From NCBI GenBank assembly GCA_025352965.1, contig JANXRP010000103.1, positions 1 through 45,864 of the forward strand: a stretch of DNA of 45,864 bases, written 5' to 3'. This stretch comes from Comamonadaceae bacterium. Lineage in GTDB: Bacteria > Pseudomonadota > Gammaproteobacteria > Burkholderiales > Burkholderiaceae_C. Within the stretch, counting starts at the first letter, position 1, and the number at the start of each line of letters is the position of its first letter. The translations under genes and the position numbers were made by a program. Below the pieces are notes generated by a model that ran no database searches, had not been told where the DNA came from, and saw nothing but the letters and a program-made list of their open reading frames with translations. Shown here in pieces: positions 8,226 to 16,895 of the stretch.

Positions 8226-9202
8226 ATCAATAACGTCACCGCACCAGAAAAAGTAAAAAACGCAAGTGCAGTGGAGACCAAGATGATGCGTGCAATGCGC
8301 GCTGTGTCGGCTTCAAAGCGTTCGGCCAAAAGCGCCACGTTGCTAGCGCTTGGTAGCGCCGCGATTAGCACGATGACTTTGAGTGCAAATGGATCGAGTG
8401 GCACGCCAAGCTGGATCGCGCTAATGCCCGCTAACAGAACGAGCAGCGGATGAAGGAATAACTTTAAAAGCGCGACCAACCAAAAGTCGTGCGCAGATGC
8501 TGGCTTTGACAAGCTTGGCAATGTTTCGGCATCTATAGAGTGCCCGCTACCCCTTGCCAAAACGGCGCCAATCGTAAAGAGCGCCACGGGTGAGGCGGAT
8601 AACCCCAATAGCTCGACTGTTTTAGCAACGGGACCTAACAATTCCAAGTTCAAAGCAGAAAACGCTGTGCCTAGCAAAATAGCCCAAGGCATAGGGTTGG
8701 AGGCCATACTCAGCAAGGCCTTCTTGAGAGCCGCGCCAGCGCCGTACTCGCCTGCGCTATCTAGTCGCGAGAGTGCGACGCATAGCGAGGTCGTGATGAC
8801 CATGTCAATCGTGATCGTAATGATGGTGGGGCCTGCCACTTTGGCGCCGAGCAGTGCCAGCAGTAAGGGCATACCCATAAAGCCCGTATTGGGGAAAGCC
8901 GCCACCAACGCGCCTAGTGCGGCGTTGTTCCAATTGGTTTTGCGCGAGAGCGTCAGTGCAATTGTCAAACTCACCATGATGAGCGCACAGGGCAGGTACA
9001 CGATGAAAACGCTGGTGTCTAACAACTGCGCAATCGGTGTGGACGCGCCAAAGCGAAACAGCATGCACGGCAGCGCAAAGAAAAGCACATACGCGTTTAA
9101 GCCTGGAATGGCCGCGAGCGGTAAAAACCCACGTTTGGTTGCAAGATAGCCCATTAAGACCAAGGCAAAGAAGGGGATGGTGATAGAGAAAACGGACAAC
9201 AT
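8222..9202 (-). CDS. AEC-family permease (auxin efflux carrier / malonate transporter type)
   Basis: 326-residue inner-membrane protein with about ten hydrophobic helices. The opening (ITIPFFALVLMGYLATKRG) and the polar linker after the fifth helix are typical of the Mem_trans (AEC) family; bacterial members move small dicarboxylates or are uncharacterised. The conserved NTGFMGMPL segment follows TM4. The open frame extends upstream to 9433, but that would overlap the divergent TPR gene; ATG 9202 gives the normal family start, although no Shine-Dalgarno is visible. Only 38 bases lie between this start and the divergent gene at 9241. The substrate cannot be told from the sequence. Confidence 0.88.
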   Translation of the reverse strand: MLSVFSITIPFFALVLMGYLATKRGFLPLAAIPGLNAYVLFFALPCMLFRFGASTPIAQLLDTSVFIVYLPCALIMVSLTIALTLSRKTNWNNAALGALVAAFPNTGFMGMPLLLALLGAKVAGPTIITITIDMVITTSLCVALSRLDSAGEYGAGAALKKALLSMASNPMPWAILLGTAFSALNLELLGPVAKTVELLGLSASPVALFTIGAVLARGSGHSIDAETLPSLSKPASAHDFWLVALLKLFLHPLLVLLAGISAIQLGVPLDPFALKVIVLIAALPSASNVALLAERFEADTARIARIILVSTALAFFTFSGAVTLLI

Positions 9203-9240
9203 AAATAGGAGGATAGGGGCTAGCTTGGATAATACCTGCC

Positions 9241-10812
9241 ATGAGCGACGCGATGGACACCACCTACCAAGAGATGCAGCTGGCCGCCATTGGCGCAGCC
9301 AAGGCGGGTGATTTGACGCAATCGCTGGCGCTATTTGAGCAGATGTTAGAGGCGCAACCTGATCTGTACCAAGCTTGGTGCAATCGCGGTAATGTGTTAG
9401 ATGATTTGGGGCGGACTGAGGAAGCTGTTGCAAGCTATGACCGTGCGCTACACCTCTATCCTGACTACGAAACGGCTCGCTTTAACCGCGGCGTGGCTCA
9501 ACAAAAAATGGCGGATAAGGCGTTTAACCAAGGCGTTGTTTTGGATAACAACAAGGAGTTGGAGGCCGCATTGGCTTGCTACGAAAGAGCGCTGTCTTTG
9601 CACCCCACGCACAGCGCAGCGAATTTGAATGCAGCACTGATTCTTGAAGAGTTGGATCGCTTGGACGAGGCGATCGCGCGGTTTATCGAGGCCGAAAAAA
9701 TGGATCCTGGCTATGTGGACGGACTGAACCGTGCAGGCGATATTTTGGGCTCAGGCTTGGGACGGCACCGGGAGGCGCTTCATTGTTACCAGCGGTCGTT
9801 GGCACTGAAACCTGATCAGTCGCCTATTCGTTGGAATACCAGCCATAGCTTTTTAGCGCTAGGTCAGTATGCACAAGGCTGGCAAGCCTATGGCTACCGA
9901 TCGCCTAACAGTAATGACAATCTCGGCTGGATTGATTTTCCTCAACCCCAGTGGCGTGGCGAACCCATTGCGGGGAAGCGGATACTTTTGTGGTGTGAGC
10001 AAGGGTTCGGCGATGTGTTTCAGTTTTGCCGCTATGCGCGCCTGGTGCGGGATTTGGGTGCGACCGTATTTTTGTTGGTGCATCCCATGGTTGAAAGGCT
10101 ATTTCAAACGGTATTCGCGCAGGAGAACATCACCATCGTGCTGGGCAGTGCGCAGGCTAAGCCTTTTGATTTTCAATGCCCCTTGTTGGGCCTTCCGCTC
10201 GCTTGCAAAACAGATAGTTTAGAAAAAATTCCGAATCAGCATCCTTATCTTTTTGCAGATGTGGCGGGCGTGCAGCACTGGCATCAGCGCCTTTTAACGG
10301 TGGACGGTCATCGCAAAAAACGCGTGGGTTTGGTTTGGGCGGGTGGCTATCGCCCCCAGCATCCACTGGCGCATGGAATGGACCTTGTGCGCTCTTTGCA
10401 TTTGCGTGAATTGGCATCGCTAGAGGCCGTGCAAGCGGCAAACGGGATTCAATTTTTTAGCTTGCAATTGGACGAGCCTGCCAAGCAGTTGACGCAAATG
10501 CAAAGCGAGGGCTGGAGTGGCCCTGCGATCATTGACCTCACCCAAGATTTGCAAGACTGGGCAGATACGGCGGCGCTGATTGCCAATTTGGATCTTGTGA
10601 TTTCATGCGATACGGCCGTGGCACATTTGGCTGCTGCCATGGGAAAACCGACTTGGATTTTGTCGCGCTACAACGGCTGTTGGCGTTGGTTAGAGGATCG
10701 AGACGATAGCCCATGGTATCCAACCGTACGACTTTTCCGGCAAAGCGTAGCGGGTGATTGGGCGGATGTTGTTAACCGTGTGGCGGTTGCTCTAGGTTCG
10801 CTTCGGCTTTGA
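9241..10812 (+). CDS. TPR protein with glycosyltransferase-like C-terminal domain
   Basis: 523 residues. The first 210 or so carry five to six tetratricopeptide repeats (for example AWCNRGNVLDDLGRTEEAVASY, about residues 45-65). The C-terminal 290 residues resemble the GT-B/family 9-like domain seen after TPRs in many betaproteobacteria: GKRILLWCEQGFGD, then LDLVISCDTAVAHLAAA, then WRWLEDRDDSPWYP and RLFRQ. The same late motifs recur in the protein at 32245-34260, so the two are paralogous over this part. O-linked glycosylation or surface polysaccharide work is plausible, but donor and acceptor are unknown. No signal peptide, so probably cytoplasmic. No Shine-Dalgarno at the ATG; a second ATG four codons on is possible. 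Its last 41 bases overlap the convergent LysR gene. Confidence 0.85.
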   Translation: MSDAMDTTYQEMQLAAIGAAKAGDLTQSLALFEQMLEAQPDLYQAWCNRGNVLDDLGRTEEAVASYDRALHLYPDYETARFNRGVAQQKMADKAFNQGVVLDNNKELEAALACYERALSLHPTHSAANLNAALILEELDRLDEAIARFIEAEKMDPGYVDGLNRAGDILGSGLGRHREALHCYQRSLALKPDQSPIRWNTSHSFLALGQYAQGWQAYGYRSPNSNDNLGWIDFPQPQWRGEPIAGKRILLWCEQGFGDVFQFCRYARLVRDLGATVFLLVHPMVERLFQTVFAQENITIVLGSAQAKPFDFQCPLLGLPLACKTDSLEKIPNQHPYLFADVAGVQHWHQRLLTVDGHRKKRVGLVWAGGYRPQHPLAHGMDLVRSLHLRELASLEAVQAANGIQFFSLQLDEPAKQLTQMQSEGWSGPAIIDLTQDLQDWADTAALIANLDLVISCDTAVAHLAAAMGKPTWILSRYNGCWRWLEDRDDSPWYPTVRLFRQSVAGDWADVVNRVAVALGSLRL

Positions 10813-11749
10813 GCCAAGCTAAAAAATCTTGCGCGTGGTTATTCCTTTGTGCGGCTTCTGAGCTGTGCACGTAGTAGCCACGGCGCGACGCGACGCCAGA
10901 GGGGAAAGGCGTGACAAGTCGTTTGCTTTTGATGTGCTCTTGCAAAAGAGGCAAGCGACCAATCACAACGCCTTGTCCGTCAATCGCTGCAGCCACAGCA
11001 TCGGCATACTGCGTAAAGCGAATCGTGTTCTTCATTTGCAATTTTTGCAACCCCATTACCTGTATCCAAGGCTCCCAGTCCACCGTGAGATCTTTTAAAT
11101 AAGGCGCTTCCACCGCTAGCAAGGTGTGATGCACGAGATCGGTCGGTTTGCGTAGCGGATGTGCACCTGCTTTGAGCAGCGATGGGGCGCACATGGGCAG
11201 CACAGACTCTTCAAAAAGCGGCACACCGAGGTCGTCACTGATAGGGCAAAACCGAACGGCCAAGTCGATTTGACTGCGCGATAAATCAAGCACATCCATC
11301 GTTGCAGAAACTCGTACATCGACACCTTGGTGCGTGGCTGTAAAACGAGAGAGACGAGGAATCAACCACAACGAGGCAAATCCAGGCGTAGTGGTGACGG
11401 ACACCAAAGCGGGGGCGTTGTTTGGTTTTGCGGTTGCCCGCAGTAGGGTGGTGGCGTCACGCAGACGCGCCAAGGTGTCAATGACCGTGCGGCGAAGCAG
11501 CAAACCAGCATCGGTTAAAGCCAGGGCACGATGGTGTCGCAAAAAGAGCGTTACGCCTAGGTGCGCTTCTAACTGCTGCATTTGACGACTGACCGCTGAC
11601 TGCGTCAAAAACAACTCTTCTCCAGCCAAAGTGAAGCTTAAGTGGCGCGAAGCGGCTTCAAAGCTATGCAACAGATCGAGCCTCGGAATCTCGGACCGAT
11701 GAATCGTCGTATCGTTTGATTTGACATGCAAATTATTCATGCAAAGCAT
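10772..11749 (-). CDS. LysR-family transcriptional regulator (GcvA-like)
   Basis: 325 residues: winged helix-turn-helix at about 24-83 (LTQSAVSRQMQQLEAHLG is the recognition part) and a LysR substrate-binding domain behind it. The sequence LDLLHSFEAASRHLSFTLAGEEL is typical of the GcvA-like branch. It is divergent from the DUF2917-MFS gene pair, which it probably controls; a cluster of CATGCAAA repeats covers the interval and the first codons. ATG 11749 and ATG 11740 are both possible starts; neither has a clear Shine-Dalgarno. The 3' end overlaps the TPR gene by 41 bases on the opposite strand. The inducer is unknown. Confidence 0.93.
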   Translation of the reverse strand: MLCMNNLHVKSNDTTIHRSEIPRLDLLHSFEAASRHLSFTLAGEELFLTQSAVSRQMQQLEAHLGVTLFLRHHRALALTDAGLLLRRTVIDTLARLRDATTLLRATAKPNNAPALVSVTTTPGFASLWLIPRLSRFTATHQGVDVRVSATMDVLDLSRSQIDLAVRFCPISDDLGVPLFEESVLPMCAPSLLKAGAHPLRKPTDLVHHTLLAVEAPYLKDLTVDWEPWIQVMGLQKLQMKNTIRFTQYADAVAAAIDGQGVVIGRLPLLQEHIKSKRLVTPFPSGVASRRGYYVHSSEAAQRNNHAQDFLAWLKAEANLEQPPHG

Positions 11750-11812
11750 TCTAAATCATCGTTTGCATAGGAAGAAAGCAGATCTTATAGTCATGCACAT
11801 CAAACATGCAAA
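11725..11812. promoter_or_regulatory. Cluster of CATGCAAA repeats between LysR gene and DUF2917 gene
   Basis: CATGCAAA occurs at 11725-11732, 11738-11745 and 11805-11812; CATGCA at 11792-11797; and the inverse TTTGCAT at 11762-11768. The copies at 11739-11745 and 11762-11768 form a dyad (ATGCAAA...TTTGCAT). Repeated half-sites across a divergent LysR promoter are what one expects of the regulator's own binding sites. Two copies lie within the first codons of the LysR gene itself. Confidence 0.5.
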
Positions 11813-11822
11813 GGAGTAAGCG

Positions 11823-12107
11823 ATGGAAACGATGGAAATACAAACAGCCATGGAGAAGGGCGACATTTTTGTGATTCCCGATGCGGCCAATTTGCAAATC
11901 CAGTGCGAGACGGGCGCTTTGTGGCTGACATTAGACGGCGACTTGCACGACTACATTTTGAATCCTAATGAACGATTCTGCGTCGCAAGGCATCAAAAAG
12001 CGGTTGTCTATGCGCTGTCATCTGCGCAGATGCAAACCAAATCGAGGGTTTGCAAACCAAGTAAAGTTAGCCCCCTCGGGATTAGAAAATTGTTGAGCAA
12101 ATTTTAG
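11823..12107 (+). CDS. DUF2917 family protein
   Basis: 94 residues; a small cupin-like protein of the DUF2917 family, recognised by the pattern IQCETGALWLTLDGDLHDYILNPNERF (here about residues 25-52), that is, a Trp-Leu-Thr turn followed by an Asp and a proline-asparagine turn. The function of the family is not known. It is often found facing a GcvA-like LysR gene in betaproteobacteria, as here. A good AAGGAG Shine-Dalgarno stands seven bases before the ATG. The C-terminal 30 residues are basic (KSRVCKPSK...RKLLSKF). The MFS gene follows after nine bases and is probably co-transcribed. Confidence 0.8.
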   Translation: METMEIQTAMEKGDIFVIPDAANLQIQCETGALWLTLDGDLHDYILNPNERFCVARHQKAVVYALSSAQMQTKSRVCKPSKVSPLGIRKLLSKF

Positions 12108-12116
12108 AAAGCCTAT

Positions 12117-13337
12117 ATGACGCAAACCGCCGACCCCAAACAACTCTCGATGTTCCAAGTTTTGCTATGCGGCGCGATGGTCGTCACGCTAGCGATGGGT
12201 ATTCGGCACGGCTTTGGTTTGTGGTTGCAGCCCATCACGCAGGCGCAAAACTGGTCGCGTGAAACCTTTTCGTTTGCCATTGCCATTCAAAATTTATCAT
12301 GGGGATTTTTTGGTATTTTTGCAGGCATGGTGGCCGATAAATTTGGTGCGTTCAAAGTCATTGTGGGCGGTGCGATCCTCTATGCGCTGGGGCTTGCAGG
12401 CATGGCACAGGCGACCACGCCGTTTACCTTCATGTTGTCTACCGGCATTTTGATAGGCGCTGCGCAAGCTGGGACAACCTACGCCGTGATTTACGGCATC
12501 ATTGGTCGCAACGTGAGTGCCGATAAACGCTCATGGGCGATGGGCGTGGCGGCAGCGGCTGGCTCGTTTGGTCAGTTTTTGATGGTGCCCACCGAGAGCG
12601 CGCTGATTCAAAACTTTGGCGCTAAAGAAGCGCTCATGATTTTGAGCGTTGCCGTGCTGACGATTATTCCGCTTGCGTTTGGGCTGCGTGAGCCAGGTTT
12701 TGCGGGTGGGCAAGCGCCTGCGCGTGATCAGTCGATTGTGCAAGCACTCAAAGAAGCTTTTAAGTACCCCAGCTTTCAACTCCTTATGGCGGGCTATTTT
12801 GTCTGTGGCTTTCAAGTGGTGTTCATTGGCGTGCATATGCCCAGCTATTTGAAAGACAAGGGTCTCTCGCCTGAGGTGGCTGCGTATGCGCTGGGGTTGA
12901 TTGGTCTCTTCAATGTGTTTGGCACTTATGCGGCGGGGGTGCTTGGACAGCGCATGCCCAAGCGGCACATTTTGTCGTTTATTTATGCGGCGCGTGCGGT
13001 GGTGATTACGATTTTCTTGGTTGCACCGCTCACGCCTATGAGCGTGTATATCTTCTCTGCTGTGATGGGTTTGCTGTGGCTATCGACCGTGCCGCCCACC
13101 AACGCGACGGTGGCGCAGATTTTTGGCGTAGCGCATTTATCGATGCTGGGTGGCTTTGTGTTTATGAGCCACCAAGTTGGCTCGTTTATGGGCGTGTGGC
13201 TGGGCGGTTATTTGTATGACCGCACGGGCAGCTACGACATCGTCTGGCAATTGGCGATTGCGCTGGGCGTGTTTGCGGCGTTGATTAATTTGCCAGTGAA
13301 GGAAGTGGAAATTGCGCGTGCCAAAGTTATTAGTTAA
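12117..13337 (+). CDS. MFS transporter
   Basis: 406-residue inner-membrane carrier with 12 predicted helices. The opening pattern RHGFGLWLQPITQAQNWSRE with a following NLSWGFFGIFAGMVADKFG loop (MFS motif A between TM2 and TM3) is shared by a large, poorly studied proteobacterial group related to monocarboxylate transporters. Substrate unknown. It follows DUF2917 by nine bases and faces the LysR regulator across that gene, so substrate-induced expression through LysR is likely. The last 20 bases overlap the start of the small membrane protein gene. Confidence 0.88.
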   Translation: MTQTADPKQLSMFQVLLCGAMVVTLAMGIRHGFGLWLQPITQAQNWSRETFSFAIAIQNLSWGFFGIFAGMVADKFGAFKVIVGGAILYALGLAGMAQATTPFTFMLSTGILIGAAQAGTTYAVIYGIIGRNVSADKRSWAMGVAAAAGSFGQFLMVPTESALIQNFGAKEALMILSVAVLTIIPLAFGLREPGFAGGQAPARDQSIVQALKEAFKYPSFQLLMAGYFVCGFQVVFIGVHMPSYLKDKGLSPEVAAYALGLIGLFNVFGTYAAGVLGQRMPKRHILSFIYAARAVVITIFLVAPLTPMSVYIFSAVMGLLWLSTVPPTNATVAQIFGVAHLSMLGGFVFMSHQVGSFMGVWLGGYLYDRTGSYDIVWQLAIALGVFAALINLPVKEVEIARAKVIS

Positions 13338-13464
13338 GCCTTCATTTAAAAAAATAAGCTGGCTAGCGCTAGCCGCAGGCGTACTGTTGCTCGTGCTGAG
13401 TGCTTATGCAAACCCCGATTTCATCGTGACGACGGCCAATCAAATTTGGTTTTGTTTTTCGTGA
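13318..13464 (+). CDS. Small single-pass membrane protein (48 residues)
   Basis: Short frame from GTG 13318 to TGA 13464. It encodes a basic start (PKLLVKPSFKK), one clear hydrophobic helix (WLALAAGVLLLVLSAYA, about residues 14-30) and a short tail ending in NQIWFCFS. The start lies inside the last codons of the MFS gene, and the stop forms a GTGA overlap with the methyltransferase start, as in coupled genes. I believe similar small proteins with a NP-D/H-F-x-V-T...W-x-C-F tail occur in other Burkholderiales, but cannot verify that here. Function unknown. TTG 13312 is an alternative start. A 14-bp palindrome (GGCTAGCGCTAGCC, 13361-13374) lies inside the coding region. Confidence 0.6.
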   Translation: MPKLLVKPSFKKISWLALAAGVLLLVLSAYANPDFIVTTANQIWFCFS

Positions 13465-14027
13465 CGACGCATCTTGCCCTGAGCGCGCCATCGCTATGGG
13501 TAACTCGCTTTGCGCATTGGGTCATGCCCTCGCAAGCCATACTGGATGTGGCCTGTGGGGCAGGTCGACACGTTAAATTCTTTGCGGATAGGGGTTGCGC
13601 CGTGACGGCGCTGGATATATCAGACGAAGCGCTGCAAGCCGTGCAAGCACATTCGCCAAACGTGCGTATGGTGCAAGCAGATATCGAAAATGCGCCTTGG
13701 CCTCTCAGCGGTGAAACCTTTGATGCAGTGGTGGTGACCAACTATCTGTGGCGCCCCGTCTTTCCAAAATTGCTAGCCAGCTTGAAAGATGGCGGCATTT
13801 TGATTTACGAGACCTTTGCCGTGGGCAATGAGATGGTGGGCAAGCCCTCGCGGCCAGACTTTCTGCTTAACAGTAAAGAATTGTTATCGCTATGCGCAGA
13901 TTTGCACGTGATCGCCTATGAGGAGGGGTTTTTGACAGCGCCAGATCGCTTTGTGCAGCGCATTGTGGCTGTTAAGCGGGCAGGTAAAATGTTGGCTTCT
14001 TCGGACTTACTTAGATTTCATTTATGA
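13461..14027 (+). CDS. Class I SAM-dependent methyltransferase
   Basis: 188 residues. The SAM-binding motif I is [19 protein letters not shown] (about residues 30-48) with the acidic motif II ALDIS after it; [12 protein letters not shown] is the usual motif IV region of this family (tellurite-resistance/UbiE-like Methyltransf_11 or 25). Substrate unknown. I place the start at GTG 13461, overlapping the stop of the small membrane gene (GTGA); TTG 13446 would add five residues. The end overlaps dapA as ATGA, so the small protein, methyltransferase and dapA are probably translated together. Confidence 0.87.
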   Translation: MTTHLALSAPSLWVTRFAHWVMPSQAILDVACGAGRHVKFFADRGCAVTALDISDEALQAVQAHSPNVRMVQADIENAPWPLSGETFDAVVVTNYLWRPVFPKLLASLKDGGILIYETFAVGNEMVGKPSRPDFLLNSKELLSLCADLHVIAYEEGFLTAPDRFVQRIVAVKRAGKMLASSDLLRFHL

Positions 14028-14956
14028 CACCTTCTTCGCTTCAATCACAGCCCCTCACAGGCAGTATCGTTGCACTCATTACTCCCATGCTGGAGGACGG
14101 CAGTGTTGACTATGCGGGTTTGCGCAAGCTGGTGGATTGGCACATCGCCGAAGGAACAGATTGCATCGGCGTCGTGGGAACGACGGGCGAATCTCCGACC
14201 GTGAATGTGGAGGAGCACTGCGAAATTATTCGCGTATCGGTTGAGCAAGCCGCCAAACACACCGAGCGCTTTGTTCCCATCATGGCGGGCTGCGGAGCGA
14301 ACTCAACCGCCGAGGCGATTGAGCTGGCACGGTACGCCCAAAAGGTTGGTGCGCATTCGCAGCTGCAAGTGGTGCCGTACTACAACCGACCGACGCAAGA
14401 AGGTCAGTACTTGCATTTCAAAAAAATTATCGAGAGCGTGGCGCTGCCGATGTACCTGTACAACGTGCCAGGTCGTACGGTGGCCGATATGGCGCACGAC
14501 ACGGTGATGCGTTTGGCCGAGGTCGATGGCATTGTGGGCATCAAAGAAGCGACAGGCAATATCGAGCGCGCGCAGTGGCTGATTAAAGCTGTGCGCGAAC
14601 GTGGACTTAAAAACTTCGGCATTTATTCAGGTGATGATCCAACTGCCGTGGCGCTCATGCTGTGCGGAGGACAAGGCAACATTAGCGTGACGGCCAATAT
14701 TGCGCCGCGCAAAATGCACGAACTGTGCATGGCAGCAGTTAGCGGTGATGCGGCGACTGCGATGCGCTTGCAGTTTGAACTGATGCCACTACATAAGCAT
14801 TTGTTTGTTGAGGCCAATCCGATTCCTGTGAAGTGGGCGGCGGCTCGCATGGGGCTTTGCGGCGGCGCGATGCGCCTACCGATGACGACACTCACCTCTG
14901 CGTCGCAACTGCTCGTCGAGCAAGCCATGCGGATCAGTGGCATTTTGAAAGACTGA
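14024..14956 (+). CDS. dapA: 4-hydroxy-tetrahydrodipicolinate synthase
   Basis: 310 residues. DapA condenses pyruvate with aspartate semialdehyde, the first committed step of lysine and meso-diaminopimelate synthesis (cytoplasm). Schiff-base lysine K174 lies in VGIKEATG; Y146 and R151 in LYNVPGRT match E. coli Y133 and R138; GTTGES is at 52-57. All active-site residues are in place. It starts in an ATGA overlap with the methyltransferase and its stop TGA shares a base with the bamC ATG, so it sits in a tightly packed operon; dapA-bamC linkage is also known from E. coli. Confidence 0.98.
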   Translation: MTPSSLQSQPLTGSIVALITPMLEDGSVDYAGLRKLVDWHIAEGTDCIGVVGTTGESPTVNVEEHCEIIRVSVEQAAKHTERFVPIMAGCGANSTAEAIELARYAQKVGAHSQLQVVPYYNRPTQEGQYLHFKKIIESVALPMYLYNVPGRTVADMAHDTVMRLAEVDGIVGIKEATGNIERAQWLIKAVRERGLKNFGIYSGDDPTAVALMLCGGQGNISVTANIAPRKMHELCMAAVSGDAATAMRLQFELMPLHKHLFVEANPIPVKWAAARMGLCGGAMRLPMTTLTSASQLLVEQAMRISGILKD

Positions 14957-16068
14957 TGATGAAACTGAAACTTTGGATGGCGGTGACGGCGCTTGCTTTA
15001 ACGGCGTGCTCGACCACATTTGATGGTAATAAGGTGGATTACAAATCACAGGGCAAACAAACGCCAACGCTGGAAGTGCCACCAGATTTGTCGTTACTGA
15101 CAAAGAATTCGCAAACATCCGTCCCGCTTAGTGGTGCAGCCAACGCAAGCGCTTTTCAAGCCAATGCCGTAGCAGCCTCCACAGCCACGGCAAATGCCAC
15201 AGCAGTCAATATGCTTGGTGATGTACGGGTGGTGCGTGACGGTACGCAGCGCTGGTTGATCTCTGCGCGAGCACCAGAAAAATTATGGGATGAGATTAAA
15301 AAGTTTTGGACTGATAACGGTCTAACGATCATTGTCGACCAGCCCAATTTGGGTATTATGGAGACGGATTGGAATGAGAACCGTGCCAAGTTGCCGCAAG
15401 ACGGTATTCGCAAATATTTGGGCAAAGTGCTCGACGGTTTGTTCTCTACGAATGAGCGCGACAAATACCGTACGCGCCTAGAGCGCACCGCGAATGGTGG
15501 TAGCGAAATTTACATCAGTCATCGGGGCTTGTTTGAAGATTACGCCAATGAAGCCCGTACCACTCTTGTGTGGAAGCCGCGTCCAGTGGACCCCGAATTA
15601 GAGGTCGAATTTTTAAAGCGCTTGATGGTGCGTCTTGGCGGTGCACAAGAGGCGGCGGATGCGGCGCTCAATTTGCCTAAAATTGTTGCCGTAGCGCCAG
15701 TGGCGGCACGTGCCAACATCGAGCAAGATGCCGCACAAAGCAGCCTTGTGCTGAGCGATACTTTTGACCAAGCTTGGCGCCGAGTAGGGCTAAGCCTTGA
15801 CCGCACCAATTTCACGGTCGAAGACCGCGACCGCAGCAAAGGTATTTATTTTGTGCGCTACGTTGAGCCTGATGCAGAAAAGAACCAGCCTGGATTTTTA
15901 GCGCGCATGTTTGGCGCCAAATCCAAAGAGTCATTGCAAAAATACCAAATACTTTTGATGAATGAAACGAGTAAAACGCGCGTGCGCGTGGCCGATATGT
16001 CGGGCAGAGTGCTCAATACGGCGGATGCTAAAAACATCCTCAAAGTCTTGCTCGACGATCTGAAGTAG
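14956..16068 (+). CDS. bamC: Outer membrane assembly lipoprotein BamC (NlpB/DapX)
   Basis: 370 residues. Lipobox LTAC puts the lipidated cysteine at residue 18; mature protein is anchored to the outer membrane and belongs to the Bam complex that inserts beta-barrel proteins. The early VDYKSQGKQTPTLEVPPDLS segment corresponds to the BamC N-terminal part that contacts BamD; two helix-grip (NlpB) domains follow at roughly 80-200 and 240-370. The alanine/threonine-rich linker around 50-75 is low complexity. The gene begins at dapA's stop (TGATG), with a second ATG directly behind the first. Linkage to dapA supports the call. Confidence 0.88.
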   Translation: MMKLKLWMAVTALALTACSTTFDGNKVDYKSQGKQTPTLEVPPDLSLLTKNSQTSVPLSGAANASAFQANAVAASTATANATAVNMLGDVRVVRDGTQRWLISARAPEKLWDEIKKFWTDNGLTIIVDQPNLGIMETDWNENRAKLPQDGIRKYLGKVLDGLFSTNERDKYRTRLERTANGGSEIYISHRGLFEDYANEARTTLVWKPRPVDPELEVEFLKRLMVRLGGAQEAADAALNLPKIVAVAPVAARANIEQDAAQSSLVLSDTFDQAWRRVGLSLDRTNFTVEDRDRSKGIYFVRYVEPDAEKNQPGFLARMFGAKSKESLQKYQILLMNETSKTRVRVADMSGRVLNTADAKNILKVLLDDLK

Positions 16069-16080
16069 CGCGGGACTGTT

Positions 16081-16854
16081 TTGCGTTTTTGTAGCTTAGG
16101 CAGTGGTAGTTCGGGTAATGCTACTCTTGTCGAGACGACATCAGGCAACAGGCTAACACGGCTTTTGATTGACTGCGGTATGCCATACAAACATTTAGAC
16201 GAGCGCCTTGCTAAGCGTGGTCTTGCGTTTAACGATATTGATGCCGTTTTTGTCACACATGAGCACAGCGACCATGTGGGTTGTGCCCGTCAACTTGCTG
16301 TGCAAGAGCGCATTCCCGTTTGGATGAGTCGAGGCACATTTATGGCGATTGGTAGCCCAGACTTGAATGGGCACATTTGCTTTGCCGTTGACGGCGAGGG
16401 CATTACGGTACGTGATTTACTCATCGCACCGTTTACCGTCGCGCACGACGCTAAAGAACCACTGCAATTAACCGTGACCGATGGCGAGAAACATTTTGGA
16501 TTGTTGACAGACTTGGGGCATGCAACACCTTATGCGGCAAAGCAGATGCAAAATTTGGATGCGGTGGTGCTGGAATTCAACCACGACGAAGCGATGCTGC
16601 GTACAAGCAAATACCCCCCTTTTTTAAAGCAGCGCATTGCGGGTGGCTATGGGCATTTGAGTAACATGCAAGCGGCTAATCTTTTGCGAACCATATCCCA
16701 TCAAGGTCTGCGCCATGTGGTGGCGGCACATTTGAGTGAGCAAAACAACCGTCCTGACTTAGTACGCAGCGCGATTGCCTCTTGTCAAGAGGGCTTTACG
16801 TATGAGGTCAAGATTGCCGATGCTGAGTCGGGATTTGATTGGCTACAGGCGTAA
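16081..16854 (+). CDS. MBL-fold metallo-hydrolase (YycJ/WalJ-like)
   Basis: 257 residues of the metallo-beta-lactamase fold. The metal motif HEHSDH lies at residues 60-65; further ligands are likely in LLTDLGH and AAHLSEQN. The N-terminus RFCSLGSGSSGNATLVE is characteristic of the YycJ/WalJ group, proposed 5'-3' exonuclease-type enzymes of DNA maintenance; exact substrate not settled. The start must be TTG 16081: the bamC stop is in the same frame just upstream and no ATG or GTG lies between. The gene follows bamC by 12 bases and ends at a strong terminator. Confidence 0.88.
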   Translation: MRFCSLGSGSSGNATLVETTSGNRLTRLLIDCGMPYKHLDERLAKRGLAFNDIDAVFVTHEHSDHVGCARQLAVQERIPVWMSRGTFMAIGSPDLNGHICFAVDGEGITVRDLLIAPFTVAHDAKEPLQLTVTDGEKHFGLLTDLGHATPYAAKQMQNLDAVVLEFNHDEAMLRTSKYPPFLKQRIAGGYGHLSNMQAANLLRTISHQGLRHVVAAHLSEQNNRPDLVRSAIASCQEGFTYEVKIADAESGFDWLQA

Positions 16855-16880
16855 AAAAACCACCCGAAGGTGGTTTTTAA
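16853..16880. terminator. Bidirectional Rho-independent terminator
   Basis: A ten-base-pair stem (AAAAACCACC/GGTGGTTTTT, 16855-16864 and 16869-16878) with a CGAA tetraloop. Flanked by A-run and T-run, it can end the MBL hydrolase transcript on the plus strand and the small lipoprotein transcript on the minus strand. Confidence 0.9.
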
Positions 16881-16895
16881 AGTGCAGAGAAGAGA

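Noticed and set aside
13361-13374. GGCTAGCGCTAGCC as terminator of the MFS gene
   Set aside because: No T-run follows and the palindrome lies inside a supported small gene that continues into the operon.
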